DNA of 64,000 nucleotides from BPGX01 sp035405785 (lineage in GTDB: Bacteria > Bacteroidota > Bacteroidia > B-17B0 > Aurantibacillaceae), in assembly GCA_035405785.1 (NCBI GenBank), contig DAONJS010000013.1, positions 8,189 to 72,188 of the forward strand. The letters run 5' to 3'. This document shows, piece by piece, positions 17,912 to 27,998 of this stretch (position 1 is the first letter of the stretch; the number at the start of each line of letters is the position of its first letter). The translations under genes were made by a program, and so were the position numbers. The notes under the pieces were generated by a model. It was not told where the DNA came from. It worked only from the letters and a program-made list of their open reading frames with translations, and searched no databases.

Positions 17912-18074
17912 ACGCAAACTCGCAAAGATTTTCTATAGTTTTTAGTTTTGAGTGTTTAGTTTTTAGTTATTTTTTTGATTATTAACTCAAAATTAAAAAC
18001 TCATAACTCATAACTAACTAAACTTTGCGTCTTCGCGACTCTGCGGTAAGAAATAATATTGTTTGATTAGTAAC
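17912..18074 (+). repeat. Family B-related element interrupted by short direct repeats
   Basis: Outer arms ACGCAAACTCGCAAAGA (17912-17928) and ACTTTGCGTCTTCGCGACT (about 18021-18039) are complementary in the family B style. The right end GATTAGTAAC (18065-18074) matches the family B terminus. The middle is replaced by runs of TTTTTAGTTTTGAGTGTTTAG and its complement, the same short repeats that flank family A. Together with 17724-17882 it fills the 405-base gap between the TPR/PD40 array and the S46 gene; nothing else is seen there. Confidence 0.65.
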
Positions 18075-18109
18075 GAAAGTTCATTTCGCCAAAAATTCCG
18101 TCAATTTTA

Positions 18110-20293
18110 CTAAGCACTGATTTTTAACTCCTTAATGATATTGTCTGCTTTTCCAATCTTTTCAATAATCCACAAAACATAACGAATATCTACACAAATA
18201 GTTCTGTTATATTGAGCATCAAAATGAATTTTATGGCTTAATGCTTCATAATTTCCATCAAATGCAAGTCCAATCAATTCTCCATTACCATTCAATACTG
18301 GCGAACCAGAATTTCCACCTGTAATATCATTTGTAGTAATATAAGTAACAGCGATATCATTAATGCCTTTATCTACATACCTGCCAAAATCTTTTTTTGT
18401 AGCAGTTTCGATAAAATCTTTTGGCAAATCAAATTCATAATCTCCTGGTTTATATTTTTCAAGTACACCAGATAATGTACAAACTTCTTTATAAAATACA
18501 GCATCTTTTGGACTATATGGTTTTACTACACCATAAGATAAACGCATTGTAAAATTAGCATCTGGATAAAATTCTTTTTTACCTTTATTCATTTCAAGAA
18601 TTCCCTTTTGATATTTTTGTTGTAATAAATAATTACAAGTTTGAAATTTTTGATTTTCGGGAAGAATTTTTGTAGAATAAATTTGATAAAAGGCATTTAA
18701 TACTTGAAATGCAGGATCTTGCTGAAGAACAGATTTATCAGGATTTTCTAACCATTGATTAAATTTACTTTCATTTAATAAAATTGTATTAGAGTAGATA
18801 TTAGAAACAAAATTTTGATAAGCATTTAAACTACTTTGGTCATTTCCAGTCATTGAAATATCTTTTGTGATGTTTGAATAAATGCTTTCTGGAACAAATG
18901 ATGGGTCAATATCTTCTTTGTATTTCTTTAATAAAATAGCAGTGTTTTTTTTGTCTGATGGTAAATCAATATTTGCATTTAATTCTATTACCAATTCAAT
19001 ATAATTCAATTTGTTTTTTTGAATTTCTTCTTTTGAAGCATTTAATAATGAAAAAACTCTATAAGCATAAGAAAATAACTGACTTCCTAAAATGCCTTCT
19101 CTAAAATAAATGGCGGCTTTTGTATAAGGTTTCCAGTTATCAAAACATTGTTGAAATTCATTCATTAAATTTATGTATTCTGTTTTATTATTTTGTTTTG
19201 CCCATTCAATAAATTTGTTTTCTTCATTTTGTTTTTGTTCAAAAACTTTGTATTTCAATAATTGTTTGTTTTCACCATCAAAGAATTTCCAATAGTTTGC
19301 AACACCTGCATAATAAGATGCTAATTTTAATTTTACAGCATCACTCTTTTTCATTTCTTCAAACATATTTTTCAAACGAATATCTCTCAATTCTACAATA
19401 GAAGGATTTTCTATTTCTGTTTTTAATTTTACACCATAAGAGGTTTCAAAACGATTAGTACCTCCAGGAAATCCCATAGTCATTGCATAAGAATTTGGCT
19501 TAACACCTTTAATACTAACAGGAATTACATATTTGGGTTTTAATGGAACATTATCAGGTGAGTATTCTGCTGGATTGCCATTTTTATCTGCATATACTCT
19601 GAAAATGCTGAAATCTGCTGTATGACGAGGCCATTCCCAGTTATCTGTATCACCACCAAATTTTCCTAAACTTTCAGAAGGAGTACCTACTAAACGAACA
19701 TCTTTGTATTTTTTGTAAACAAATAAAATATATTGATTGCCAGAAAACATAGGAACAACTTTTGCTTCACAACTTGTTTGTTTTTCTGATTCAGTTAATT
19801 CATTTTGTGCAATATTATTAAGTATTTTGGGTAATTCACTTAATGTTTTAGATGGTTCTACTTTGCTTAATTCAGAATTAACTTTTTCGGTTACATCTTT
19901 TATTCTTTCCAGAAATTGAACTGTTAGATCTGGTACATGAATCTCTTCATTTAGGTTTTTTGCCCAGAAGCCATTCTTTAAGTAATTATGTTCTACTGTA
20001 CTTACTTTTGCTATAGCATCATATCCGCAGTGGTGATTAGTAAAAATTAATCCTTTATCACTTACAATTTCTCCTGTACACCCTCTTCCAAAAATGATTA
20101 CTGCATCTTTTAATGAGGATTTATTAGCACTGTATATTTGGTCTTTGGTAAGTTTTAATCCTTTTTTAACCATTTCCTGATAAGTTTTTTCTCCTATCAA
20201 AAATGGTAACCACATTCCTTCATCTGCAAGTAAAAATGATGAACATAAATTTAAGCAGATAACTACTAATCCCGTTAAAGAAAACTTTTTCAT
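18110..20293 (-). CDS. S46 family dipeptidyl-peptidase, DPP7-like
   Basis: A 727-residue periplasmic serine peptidase that removes dipeptides from peptide N-termini. Signal peptide MKKFSLTGLVVICLNLCSSF precedes the mature start near DEGMWLP. Catalytic elements are His88 in TNHHCGYD, an Asp in the DNWEWPRHTADFS region and Ser662 in GGNSGSPV. In P. gingivalis enzymes the residue 18 after the Ser separates DPP11 (Arg, acidic P1) from DPP7 (Gly, hydrophobic P1). Here it is Gly680 (AFDGN), so DPP7-like specificity is inferred. Dipeptide-based amino-acid nutrition is typical of Bacteroidota. The open frame runs to 20335, but the signal peptide fixes the start at 20293. Confidence 0.92.
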   Translation of the reverse strand: MKKFSLTGLVVICLNLCSSFLLADEGMWLPFLIGEKTYQEMVKKGLKLTKDQIYSANKSSLKDAVIIFGRGCTGEIVSDKGLIFTNHHCGYDAIAKVSTVEHNYLKNGFWAKNLNEEIHVPDLTVQFLERIKDVTEKVNSELSKVEPSKTLSELPKILNNIAQNELTESEKQTSCEAKVVPMFSGNQYILFVYKKYKDVRLVGTPSESLGKFGGDTDNWEWPRHTADFSIFRVYADKNGNPAEYSPDNVPLKPKYVIPVSIKGVKPNSYAMTMGFPGGTNRFETSYGVKLKTEIENPSIVELRDIRLKNMFEEMKKSDAVKLKLASYYAGVANYWKFFDGENKQLLKYKVFEQKQNEENKFIEWAKQNNKTEYINLMNEFQQCFDNWKPYTKAAIYFREGILGSQLFSYAYRVFSLLNASKEEIQKNKLNYIELVIELNANIDLPSDKKNTAILLKKYKEDIDPSFVPESIYSNITKDISMTGNDQSSLNAYQNFVSNIYSNTILLNESKFNQWLENPDKSVLQQDPAFQVLNAFYQIYSTKILPENQKFQTCNYLLQQKYQKGILEMNKGKKEFYPDANFTMRLSYGVVKPYSPKDAVFYKEVCTLSGVLEKYKPGDYEFDLPKDFIETATKKDFGRYVDKGINDIAVTYITTNDITGGNSGSPVLNGNGELIGLAFDGNYEALSHKIHFDAQYNRTICVDIRYVLWIIEKIGKADNIIKELKISA

Positions 20294-20406
20294 ATTAATT
20301 TTTTTTGCGGCACAAATAAACAATAATTGTTGCATATTGATACTAACATTTTAGATAAATTTGAATTTTTATTGGATTAAACGCCTGAAAACTTGATTTT
20401 ATAATA

Positions 20407-22644
20407 TTATTTCAATAATGTAACATGTCCAGTATGTTCTTCAAACTTTCTGCTTACAACATTTCTAAAAGAAATTTTCCATACATATACATCATCCTTA
20501 CATAAAACGCCTTTGTAATATCCATTCCACCCTTGCTTTAAATTATTGGTAGAAAATATTTTTTCTCCCCATCGGTCAAAGATTTCTAATGTATAATCTT
20601 CTGCACCATAAATAATAGGTAAAAACAAATCATTCAATCCATCACCATTAGGTGTAAAAACATTAGGTACCCAAAAACGATATTCTGGTAAAATGATTAC
20701 TTTGTTTACAATAGTATCTACACAGCCATAATTATTAGTTACTATCAAACTTACAGGATATTCCCCATAATCAGAATAACTATGAATAAATTGTAATGCA
20801 TCTGTGATATCATTACCATCACCTAAATTCCAATACCAATGAACATTATATGCATTATTACTTTCAAACATTCCAGAATAACTGGCATCAGTAAAAGTAA
20901 TTTCAGGATCAAAAATAGTTGTAATTGTTGGGGTAAATATAAAATTTGCATAAGGTTTAGGATAAACAGTTATTGAGTTTACTGCCGTTACATTAAATAT
21001 GGCATCGCAAATACCAGTAGTATGAATATATACTGAATAACTGTAAATTCCAGATGAATTAAAAATAACTGAAGCAATGCTATCAAATGATGTAGATCCA
21101 TTACTAAAATTCCATTGAAAATTAGCCCCATTTATATTTTCTCCATCTATTGATAGTAACAATTTACTTTTCTCACAAATGGTGGCAGTTGGTGGAGTAG
21201 CAGAGATATTAGGCGGTGGAATAATTTGGACATTGGTAGTTAATACCGTATCGCAGGGATGTTGTGTAATAGTTACAGTAATTGGAACGTTTCCAGAAGT
21301 AGTAAAATGAACATTTGTAGGAACAGATGCATTTGATACTGCTGGTATGGCATTACTACCAAAGTTCCAGTTAAATTGAGTGTAATTGGCGTATTGACCA
21401 GTAACCTGAAATGAAAAACTATTGTTAGTTAAGCATTGTGGTGGAGGTGAAACTAATTGTGGTTGAAATTTAGGATAAACATAAAAAGTTTTGACACTTG
21501 TATCACTGCATGGTTTGTTAGGATTTGCAACTAAAGTAACTTGATATAGACCAGTATCAGGATAAGTATAAGAAGGATTGGGAAGATGAGAAGTATCTGC
21601 TAATGTAGTAGGATCGCCAAAGTTCCAAAAATAAGTATTTGCACCAACACTTTGATTGATGAAGTTTACAGTTAATCCATCGCATTTTTGTGTTTGATTT
21701 TGAATAGCACTTACTACCTGAAGATTACAATTAGTTACATTAAACTGAAACTCTCTTTGATGAACGCCAATCAATTGCCCATTTCTGTATTCACTTACAC
21801 ATACACTTACTACCCATTGCCCATTCAAATTTGGCACGCCAGTTAATAAACCTGTATTAGGATGAATATTAATTGCAGGACTTGATGCCAGAGGATATGT
21901 TCCACTATATGGAGGCAAATAAGGAACGCTTGTATAAGGTGGAGGGGAACAATTAGTAGGGCAGGACGGTGGCGGCGAACTACAATAGGTGCCGGGACTT
22001 GGAGAGCCGCCACTTGATGAAACAAGTGGACAACATCCGTCTAAACCATTGTAAGCATTACATAAAGAATAAACGAGCACATCGCCATCAGGATCAATAG
22101 CAGAATGATCAAAATTGATATTTATGCCGTTGCAAATAAATATAGGAGGAAAGGATTTAAATCTTGGCGATGAATTGGGAAATGTAACTTCCGGACCAGG
22201 AATGTGTTCCCAATAAGTAGCACCTACACCTCCGGGTGAAATCAAATTGAGTATGGTATTATTTCTGCAACATCTTTGATAAACAATATAATAGCCGCCA
22301 TTTATAGGAGGCAAGGTTTCAGTAAATTCATAAATACCTTCTTCTACACAAACATTATTAGGTGGTGTAATGCAAGGATTATTGATTGATGGAGAAATAT
22401 TGGTTAGTGATAATAAAGCAATTTCTCGTGTTTTTACAACATTACCAAATTTATCAAAAATATCAATATGTGCAGGATTATCCAAAGGCGGCACACCATT
22501 GTAACAATCTCGGTATACTTTCAAAGTTATTTTATATTGATTATTTCCAAGATAATCATAATAAATTTCACCTCCTACAATATGAGTAGAATAAACTTTC
22601 AAAGATAACAAAGTCAAAAAAAATATGTGAAAATTTATTTTCAT
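20407..22644 (-). CDS. Large PKD-domain surface protein with type B T9SS sorting domain
   Basis: A 745-residue secreted protein. After a signal peptide (MKINFHIFFLTLLSLKVYS) comes the module THIVGGEIYYDYLGNNQYKI found at the start of many gliding-motility-associated proteins. A Pro/Ser/Cys-rich stretch (about 210-245) follows, then several PKD-like beta domains (YFWNFGDPT, FNWNFGSN, FQWNFSNGS, WYWNLGDG). It ends in the gliding-motility-associated C-terminal domain (VPNVFTPNGDGLNDLF to VYVWKISFRN), the type B signal for T9SS export, which usually needs a PorP/SprF partner. It is likely an adhesin or surface-layer component. A possible TATTTTTG promoter element lies on the minus strand at 22652-22659. 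Confidence 0.88.
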   Translation of the reverse strand: MKINFHIFFLTLLSLKVYSTHIVGGEIYYDYLGNNQYKITLKVYRDCYNGVPPLDNPAHIDIFDKFGNVVKTREIALLSLTNISPSINNPCITPPNNVCVEEGIYEFTETLPPINGGYYIVYQRCCRNNTILNLISPGGVGATYWEHIPGPEVTFPNSSPRFKSFPPIFICNGININFDHSAIDPDGDVLVYSLCNAYNGLDGCCPLVSSSGGSPSPGTYCSSPPPSCPTNCSPPPYTSVPYLPPYSGTYPLASSPAINIHPNTGLLTGVPNLNGQWVVSVCVSEYRNGQLIGVHQREFQFNVTNCNLQVVSAIQNQTQKCDGLTVNFINQSVGANTYFWNFGDPTTLADTSHLPNPSYTYPDTGLYQVTLVANPNKPCSDTSVKTFYVYPKFQPQLVSPPPQCLTNNSFSFQVTGQYANYTQFNWNFGSNAIPAVSNASVPTNVHFTTSGNVPITVTITQHPCDTVLTTNVQIIPPPNISATPPTATICEKSKLLLSIDGENINGANFQWNFSNGSTSFDSIASVIFNSSGIYSYSVYIHTTGICDAIFNVTAVNSITVYPKPYANFIFTPTITTIFDPEITFTDASYSGMFESNNAYNVHWYWNLGDGNDITDALQFIHSYSDYGEYPVSLIVTNNYGCVDTIVNKVIILPEYRFWVPNVFTPNGDGLNDLFLPIIYGAEDYTLEIFDRWGEKIFSTNNLKQGWNGYYKGVLCKDDVYVWKISFRNVVSRKFEEHTGHVTLLK

Positions 22645-22683
22645 TTATCTGCAAAAATAAAGAATATGAATTTAATTTTAGGT

Positions 22684-23343
22684 TTAAAATAAATTTTTGA
22701 TTTCAGGGTTAAATTTTTTTAGGATTTCAGTAGTATCTTTTAATAATGTATCAAATTTACTTTCATTAAAATTCATCAAATAAAAATTTCTATATTTTTC
22801 ATATATTGTATCGTTTTCATCTTCTCCACCAATTTTATGGTCAAATTCATACTTCCAATAAACTAGAATATTTAATTTTTTGTTTTTATCAAAAAATAAC
22901 AATGATTTGATGACTTCTGAAGCCCCTGCATCACCAAGATGTTCTGCAACTTCAATTTTATTTGTAAAAGTATCTTTCATAAGGTTATATGTCCATAATT
23001 CTATTTTTGATGAATGATATAAACTCGGTGTTCTTGTCAAAAATCCATAATTTTCATTGTCAATTTTAAATCTATAAATCCCATAGAAGTTGTCAATAAA
23101 TTGATTTTCTCCAAATAGTTTACAAACTGTTATTGAATCAAACGGTTTTCCATAAAAATAATAGTTAGGTTTATACATCTCGTTATTTGCAGGATATACT
23201 TTAAGTTTTGTAAATATTGTATCTCTATAATACTTTGATATCATCTTAAAAAATGTATTTTTTGTATTTTTATTTTCTTGACATGAATAAACAACCAAAA
23301 GAATTAGAGCACAATAAAATAAATTAGTTGATTTAAATGACAT
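22684..23343 (-). CDS. Hypothetical lipoprotein
   Basis: A 219-residue protein with a lipoprotein signal peptide (MSFKSTNLFYCALILLVVYSC) whose lipobox ends at Cys21. The mature part is rich in charged and aromatic residues and shows no motif I recognise; repeated FY/WTYN segments suggest a beta-rich fold. The frame is open to 23385, but translation most likely begins at 23343 where the signal peptide starts. It stands between the PKD protein and a family B repeat, in the same orientation as both neighbouring genes. Probable location is the inner or outer membrane, facing the periplasm. Confidence 0.7.
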   Translation of the reverse strand: MSFKSTNLFYCALILLVVYSCQENKNTKNTFFKMISKYYRDTIFTKLKVYPANNEMYKPNYYFYGKPFDSITVCKLFGENQFIDNFYGIYRFKIDNENYGFLTRTPSLYHSSKIELWTYNLMKDTFTNKIEVAEHLGDAGASEVIKSLLFFDKNKKLNILVYWKYEFDHKIGGEDENDTIYEKYRNFYLMNFNESKFDTLLKDTTEILKKFNPEIKNLF

Positions 23344-23440
23344 AAAAAAGTTTGCTTCCAAAAATAAAGAATTATATTCAAACAAAAAATATCAACAAGA
23401 TTATTAATAATAACCAATAAAAATCTAAAACTAAAAAATT

Positions 23441-23595
23441 GTTACTATTCAGGTAGGTATTTTTTCACGCAAAGAACGCAAAGCATCTCGCAATGGTCGC
23501 AAAGAAATTTTAAAGTTTGCGTGCTTGGCGTCCTTATTCTTTGCGGACTTTGCGTGCTATGTCTTTCTAATCATTTTGAATCATCTAAATAGTAA
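23441..23595 (+). repeat. MITE-like inverted-repeat element, family B copy 2
   Basis: A 155-bp element. The left end TTACTATTCAGGTAG (from 23442) pairs with the right end, which reads TTACTATTTAGATGA on the opposite strand (23581-23595). The interior forms a long hairpin of CACGCAAAGAACGCAAAG-type units with their complement. Left ends of copies 1 and 2 are identical over GTTACTATTCAGGTAGGTA. It occupies most of the 290-base gap between the lipoprotein gene and pgk. Confidence 0.85.
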
Positions 23596-23633
23596 AAAAA
23601 TAATTTTATTCAACTACAAATTGAGTAAGTAAC

Positions 23634-24866
23634 TTAAACTTTCAAATTTGCACTTTTTTCAATAGCATCAATGCCGGGCAATGAACCATTTTCAATAAAT
23701 TCTAACATTGCTCCTCCTCCTGTACTGATAAAACTAATTTGATTATCTAATCCAAACTTGTTTATTGCCGCAACGCTATCTCCTCCTCCTACTACTGAAA
23801 ATGCTTTATTCTTTTGAGTGCTTTCTGCTACTGCAAAAGCAATTTGTTTGGTGCCTTCTTCAAAATTTGAAAATTCAAATACGCCCATTGGTCCATTCCA
23901 CAAAATACTTTTGCTTGATAAAATACAATCTCTAAAAATAGCACTGCTTTTTGGACCAATATCCAATCCCATCAAATCATTTGGGATGCAATTAATATCC
24001 TGAACGGTTTTTTCTGAAGTATCTGCAAATTCTTTTGCACAAACAACATCTACAGGTAAAAACAATTTCACATTACGAATTTGTTTATCATTTATCACTT
24101 CAATTTCTTGCATAAAATTAAGTGCAGTTTCAATTTGTTCATTTTCAAATAAAGATTTCCCCACTTCTCCACCTTTTGCTTTGATAAAAGTAAAAGCCAT
24201 AGCTCCACCAATGATGATATTATCGGCTACTGATAATAAAGATTGCAATACTTTAATTTTATCGCTCACTTTGGCACCACCTACAATAGCAGTAAAGGGC
24301 TTTTCGGCATTTGATAATATCTTACGAAGATTTTCTACTTCTTTTGCCATCAGATAACCAAAGCATTTTTTTTCAGATGGAAAAAATTCAGCAACAATTG
24401 TTGTAGAAGCGTGGGCACGATGGGCTGTACCAAATGCATCATTTACATAAAATGTGCCGTGTTTAGATAATTTTTCTGCAAATTCTCTATTTCCTTTTTC
24501 TTCTTCTGAATAAAAACGAAGGTTTTCAAGCAACAATACATCTCCGCTTTTTAGATTTTTAGAAATTTCAAATGCTTCAGCAGATATACAATCATCTGCA
24601 AATTTTATCTTTTTGCCTAAATATCTTTCAATAACAGGAATAGTATGAGAAAGCGAATATTTAGATTCTTTTTTACCTTTTGGTCTTCCTAAATGTGACA
24701 TTAAAATAACTGCACCGCCATCATTGAGAATTTTTTGAATGCTGGGCATAGCCGATTTAATTCTTGTGTCATCAGTTACTTCAAAACGATCGTTTAATGG
24801 CACATTGAAATCAACTCTCATTAAAACTTTTTCATTCCTAAAATTAAAATTATCAATTGTTTTCAT
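23634..24866 (-). CDS. pgk: Phosphoglycerate kinase
   Basis: Glycolytic enzyme that transfers phosphate between 1,3-bisphosphoglycerate and ADP. The 410-residue protein carries the N-terminal signature VLMRVDFNVPLND, ILMSHLGRPKG, the substrate-binding ENLRFYSEEEKGN, FVNDAFGTAHRAHAST, the hinge region and the C-terminal nucleotide site FSVVGGGDSVAAI with the terminal STGGGAMLEFIE. Length is normal (about 395-415). It is a single leftward gene with a TAGATTTG promoter element 14 bases upstream, followed by a family B repeat. No gap or other glycolytic gene is adjacent. Confidence 0.97.
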   Translation of the reverse strand: MKTIDNFNFRNEKVLMRVDFNVPLNDRFEVTDDTRIKSAMPSIQKILNDGGAVILMSHLGRPKGKKESKYSLSHTIPVIERYLGKKIKFADDCISAEAFEISKNLKSGDVLLLENLRFYSEEEKGNREFAEKLSKHGTFYVNDAFGTAHRAHASTTIVAEFFPSEKKCFGYLMAKEVENLRKILSNAEKPFTAIVGGAKVSDKIKVLQSLLSVADNIIIGGAMAFTFIKAKGGEVGKSLFENEQIETALNFMQEIEVINDKQIRNVKLFLPVDVVCAKEFADTSEKTVQDINCIPNDLMGLDIGPKSSAIFRDCILSSKSILWNGPMGVFEFSNFEEGTKQIAFAVAESTQKNKAFSVVGGGDSVAAINKFGLDNQISFISTGGGAMLEFIENGSLPGIDAIEKSANLKV

Positions 24867-24880
24867 AAAAAATTTTTCGG

Positions 24881-24888
24881 CAAATCTA
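24881..24888 (-). promoter_or_regulatory. Probable pgk promoter -7 element (TAGATTTG)
   Basis: Minus-strand TAGATTTG fits TAnnTTTG and lies 14 bases before the pgk ATG. No TTTG at the proper distance is evident. Confidence 0.4.
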
Positions 24889-24937
24889 CATAAATTAGTG
24901 TATAGTGAAAAGTGAGTAGCAAATATTGAACATTGAG

Positions 24938-24991
24938 TGCTGACGATTTTGTTTTACAAAATGTCCGCATGCCGAACGCAAGCGTCGGCAC
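24938..24991 (+). repeat. Double-hairpin repeat, family A copy 2
   Basis: TGCTGACGATTTTG / CAAAATGTCCGCA followed by TGCCGA (24970-24975) / TCGGCA (24985-24990). Flanked on both sides by CATTGA-type short repeats. It lies between the divergent pgk and gcvP genes, so it cannot be a terminator for either. Confidence 0.8.
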
Positions 24992-25017
24992 ATTGAACTT
25001 TTATGTGTTTATTACCT

Positions 25018-25056
25018 TTCACTGCCTTTGCGTCTCCGCGTCTTAGCGGTAAAAAA
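25018..25056 (+). repeat. Partial family B-type sequence
   Basis: TTTGCGTCTCCGCGTCTTAGCGGT plus an A-rich tail also occurs at 61776-61831 and resembles the right halves of family B elements. The left half and clear terminal repeats are missing. With family A copy 2 it fills the 264-base gap between pgk and gcvP; no glycine-riboswitch-like structure is seen. Confidence 0.6.
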
Positions 25057-25130
25057 TTAAAATTGATTTATAGCACCTACATTTAATTCACAGCAAAAAA
25101 ATTTGCATATTTGTCGCTCAAAATTAAAAT

Positions 25131-27995
25131 ATGCATCCTCACGCTTTTGCCCAAAGGCACATTGGAATTAGTGAAAAAGAATTAAGTGAAATGTTAGAAA
25201 AAATTGGTGTAAGTAGTTTAGACCAGTTAATAAATGAAACTATCCCAAAAGAAATTCGGCTCAATAAAAAAATGAATTTACCTGAACCTTTATCAGAGCC
25301 CGAATACCTCAATCACATTAGAGAAGTTGCAAAAAAAAATAAAGTTTTCAAATCATATATTGGTTTAGGTTTTTACAACACTTTCACGCCATCTGTTATT
25401 TTAAGAAATATCTTTGAAAATCCAGGTTGGTACACAGCATACACTCCTTATCAGGCAGAAATTTCACAAGGAAGATTAGAAGCATTGTTGAATTATCAAA
25501 CAATGGTTAGTGATTTAACTGCACTACCTATTGCTAATGCTTCTTTGCTGGATGAAGCCAGTGCTGCCGTTGAAGCAATGATGATGTTTTTTAACGCTCG
25601 TGAAAAAAGCAAACAATCAGCATTAAAGTTTTTTGTTGATGAAAAATGCTTTCCTCAAACTATTAATACACTTAAAAACCGCAGTACATCTTTTAATATA
25701 GAATTGATTATTGATGATTTTAGATCAGTAAAATTGACTGATGAGTTTTTTGGTGCTATAATTCAATATCCTGATGTTAATGGTGAAATTTTTGATTATT
25801 CAGAATTTATCAGTAATGCCAAATCAAAAGGAGTTTTTGTGGCAATGGCTAGTGATTTAATGGCACTTGCTTTATTAACACCTCCTGGCGAATTAGGTGC
25901 AGATTGTGCTTTTGGCAATAGTCAAAGATTTGGCGTTGCTTTGAATTTTGGTGGTCCTCATGCTGCGTTTTTTGCAACTACTGAAAATTTTAAAAGATTT
26001 ATTCCTGGAAGAATTATTGGTGTTTCAGTAGATAAACAAGGCAAAAAGGCATTAAGAATGGCCTTGCAAACTCGTGAACAACATATTAAAAGAGAAAAAG
26101 CCACTTCAAATATCTGCACTGCACAGGCCTTGTTAGCAATAATGTCTGGAATGTATGCAGTTTATTATGGTCCAAAAGGTATCAAGAAAATTGCTCAACA
26201 AATTCACGAAAATACTTGCTTCTTAAAATCTGAATTAGAAAAATTAGGATATAAAGTAACTAATCAGTTATTTTTTGATACTATAACAATTACCGATGTT
26301 GATTCTACAAACATTCAAAAAATTGCTGAACAAAAACAAGTTAATTTTAGATACAATAAAAATACTGTATCTATTTCATTAGATGAAACAACAAGTATAG
26401 ACGACTTAAAATTGATATTATCAATTTTTGCAGAGAACAAAAAACAATCTCATACTTTTGAATTCAAAAAATTAAACTTCATAGAAAATTCTCCGCTTAA
26501 TAGAAAATCTGCGTATCTCACACATCCCGTATTTAATTCATATCACACAGAAACCGAAATGATGAGATACATTAAAACACTTGAAAATAAAGATATTTCA
26601 CTTGTTCATTCAATGATTTCACTAGGTTCTTGTACAATGAAACTTAATGCAGCAACTGAACTAATCCCATTAAGTTGGCCTGAATTTAATAGCATTCACC
26701 CATACGCCCCCGAAAATCAAACAGAAGGATATCAATATATCATTAAAGAATTAGGTAAATATCTTTGTGAAATTACAGGATTTTCTGGTGTTACATTTCA
26801 ACCTAATTCAGGTGCAAGTGGTGAATATACAGGATTATTATTAATCAGAGCATATCATAAACATCATCAACAAGGTCATCGTAATGTGATTTTAATTCCA
26901 TCATCTGCACATGGTACAAATCCTGCTTCTGCGGCAATGGCAGGGTTTAAAATTGTAGTTGTAAAATGTGATTCAAATGGAAATGTAGATGTAGAAGACC
27001 TTAAACAAAAAGCAGAACAACACAAAAATGATTTAGCAGGTTTGATGGTTACTTATCCAAGTACGCATGGTGTTTTTGAAGAACGAATTAAAGAAATCAC
27101 TGAGATAATTCATCAAAATGGCGGTTTAGTTTATATGGATGGTGCAAATATGAATGCACAGGTAGGTCTTACAAATCCTGCTAAAATTGGTGCAGATGTT
27201 TGTCACTTGAATTTACATAAAACATTTGCAATTCCTCACGGAGGTGGCGGTCCAGGAGCGGGCCCTGTTTTAGTAAATGATAAACTAAAACCATTTTTAC
27301 CTAAACATCCATTAGATAATAATGAAAACACTTCACAAATTTATTCAGTTTCAGCAACACCTTATGGAAGTGCTTTGATACTTTTAATTACTTATGCTTA
27401 TATCAGAATGTTAGGATCAGAAGGACTTACAAATGCCACAAAATATGCTATTTTGAATGCTAATTATTTGAAAGATGTGTTGAAAGATTATTACAAAATA
27501 CTCTATACTAATCATAATGGAAGATGTGCTCATGAATTTATTTTAGATTGTTCTACATTCAAATTGCAAACAGATGTTGAAGTAGTGGATATTGCAAAAC
27601 GACTAATGGATTTTAATTATCATGCTCCTACTGTTGCTTTTCCTGTGCCAAATACTTTGATGATAGAACCAACAGAAAGTGAAAGCAAACATGAATTGGA
27701 TAAATTTGCAGATGCAATGATTACAATTAAAAAAGAAATAGAAGACATTATTGCACAAAAGTATGATAAAGTAAATAATCCATTGAAAAATGCTCCACAT
27801 ACAGCAGAAATGTTGGCTTCGGAAAATTGGTCATTTCCATACTCCAGAGAAAAAGCCGTATTCCCAAAACCATGGGTAAAAGAAAATAAAGTATTCCCAT
27901 CAGTAGCAAGAATAGATAACGCTTATGGAGATAGAAATTTAATTTGCACATGTCCTCCTGTATCTGAATATGAAGAACAATTAATTCAACATTAA
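25131..27995 (+). CDS. gcvP: Glycine dehydrogenase (decarboxylating), P-protein
   Basis: P-protein of the glycine cleavage system, decarboxylating glycine with PLP and passing the aminomethyl group to GcvH lipoamide. The 954-residue protein is the fused form with both the N-terminal half (FIPGRIIGVSVD, ALQTREQHIKREKATSNICT) and the C-terminal catalytic half. PLP lysine is Lys697 in HLNLHKTFAIPHGGGGPG. Length is typical (about 950). Other gcv genes (gcvT, gcvH) are not in the window, so the system is scattered, as in many Bacteroidota. The upstream gap contains repeats only. Confidence 0.97.
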   Translation: MHPHAFAQRHIGISEKELSEMLEKIGVSSLDQLINETIPKEIRLNKKMNLPEPLSEPEYLNHIREVAKKNKVFKSYIGLGFYNTFTPSVILRNIFENPGWYTAYTPYQAEISQGRLEALLNYQTMVSDLTALPIANASLLDEASAAVEAMMMFFNAREKSKQSALKFFVDEKCFPQTINTLKNRSTSFNIELIIDDFRSVKLTDEFFGAIIQYPDVNGEIFDYSEFISNAKSKGVFVAMASDLMALALLTPPGELGADCAFGNSQRFGVALNFGGPHAAFFATTENFKRFIPGRIIGVSVDKQGKKALRMALQTREQHIKREKATSNICTAQALLAIMSGMYAVYYGPKGIKKIAQQIHENTCFLKSELEKLGYKVTNQLFFDTITITDVDSTNIQKIAEQKQVNFRYNKNTVSISLDETTSIDDLKLILSIFAENKKQSHTFEFKKLNFIENSPLNRKSAYLTHPVFNSYHTETEMMRYIKTLENKDISLVHSMISLGSCTMKLNAATELIPLSWPEFNSIHPYAPENQTEGYQYIIKELGKYLCEITGFSGVTFQPNSGASGEYTGLLLIRAYHKHHQQGHRNVILIPSSAHGTNPASAAMAGFKIVVVKCDSNGNVDVEDLKQKAEQHKNDLAGLMVTYPSTHGVFEERIKEITEIIHQNGGLVYMDGANMNAQVGLTNPAKIGADVCHLNLHKTFAIPHGGGGPGAGPVLVNDKLKPFLPKHPLDNNENTSQIYSVSATPYGSALILLITYAYIRMLGSEGLTNATKYAILNANYLKDVLKDYYKILYTNHNGRCAHEFILDCSTFKLQTDVEVVDIAKRLMDFNYHAPTVAFPVPNTLMIEPTESESKHELDKFADAMITIKKEIEDIIAQKYDKVNNPLKNAPHTAEMLASENWSFPYSREKAVFPKPWVKENKVFPSVARIDNAYGDRNLICTCPPVSEYEEQLIQH

Positions 27996-27998
27996 ATT

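Noticed and set aside
24867..25130. Possible glycine riboswitch before gcvP
   Set aside because: The gap is accounted for by repeats of families A and B; the tandem aptamer pattern is not visible.
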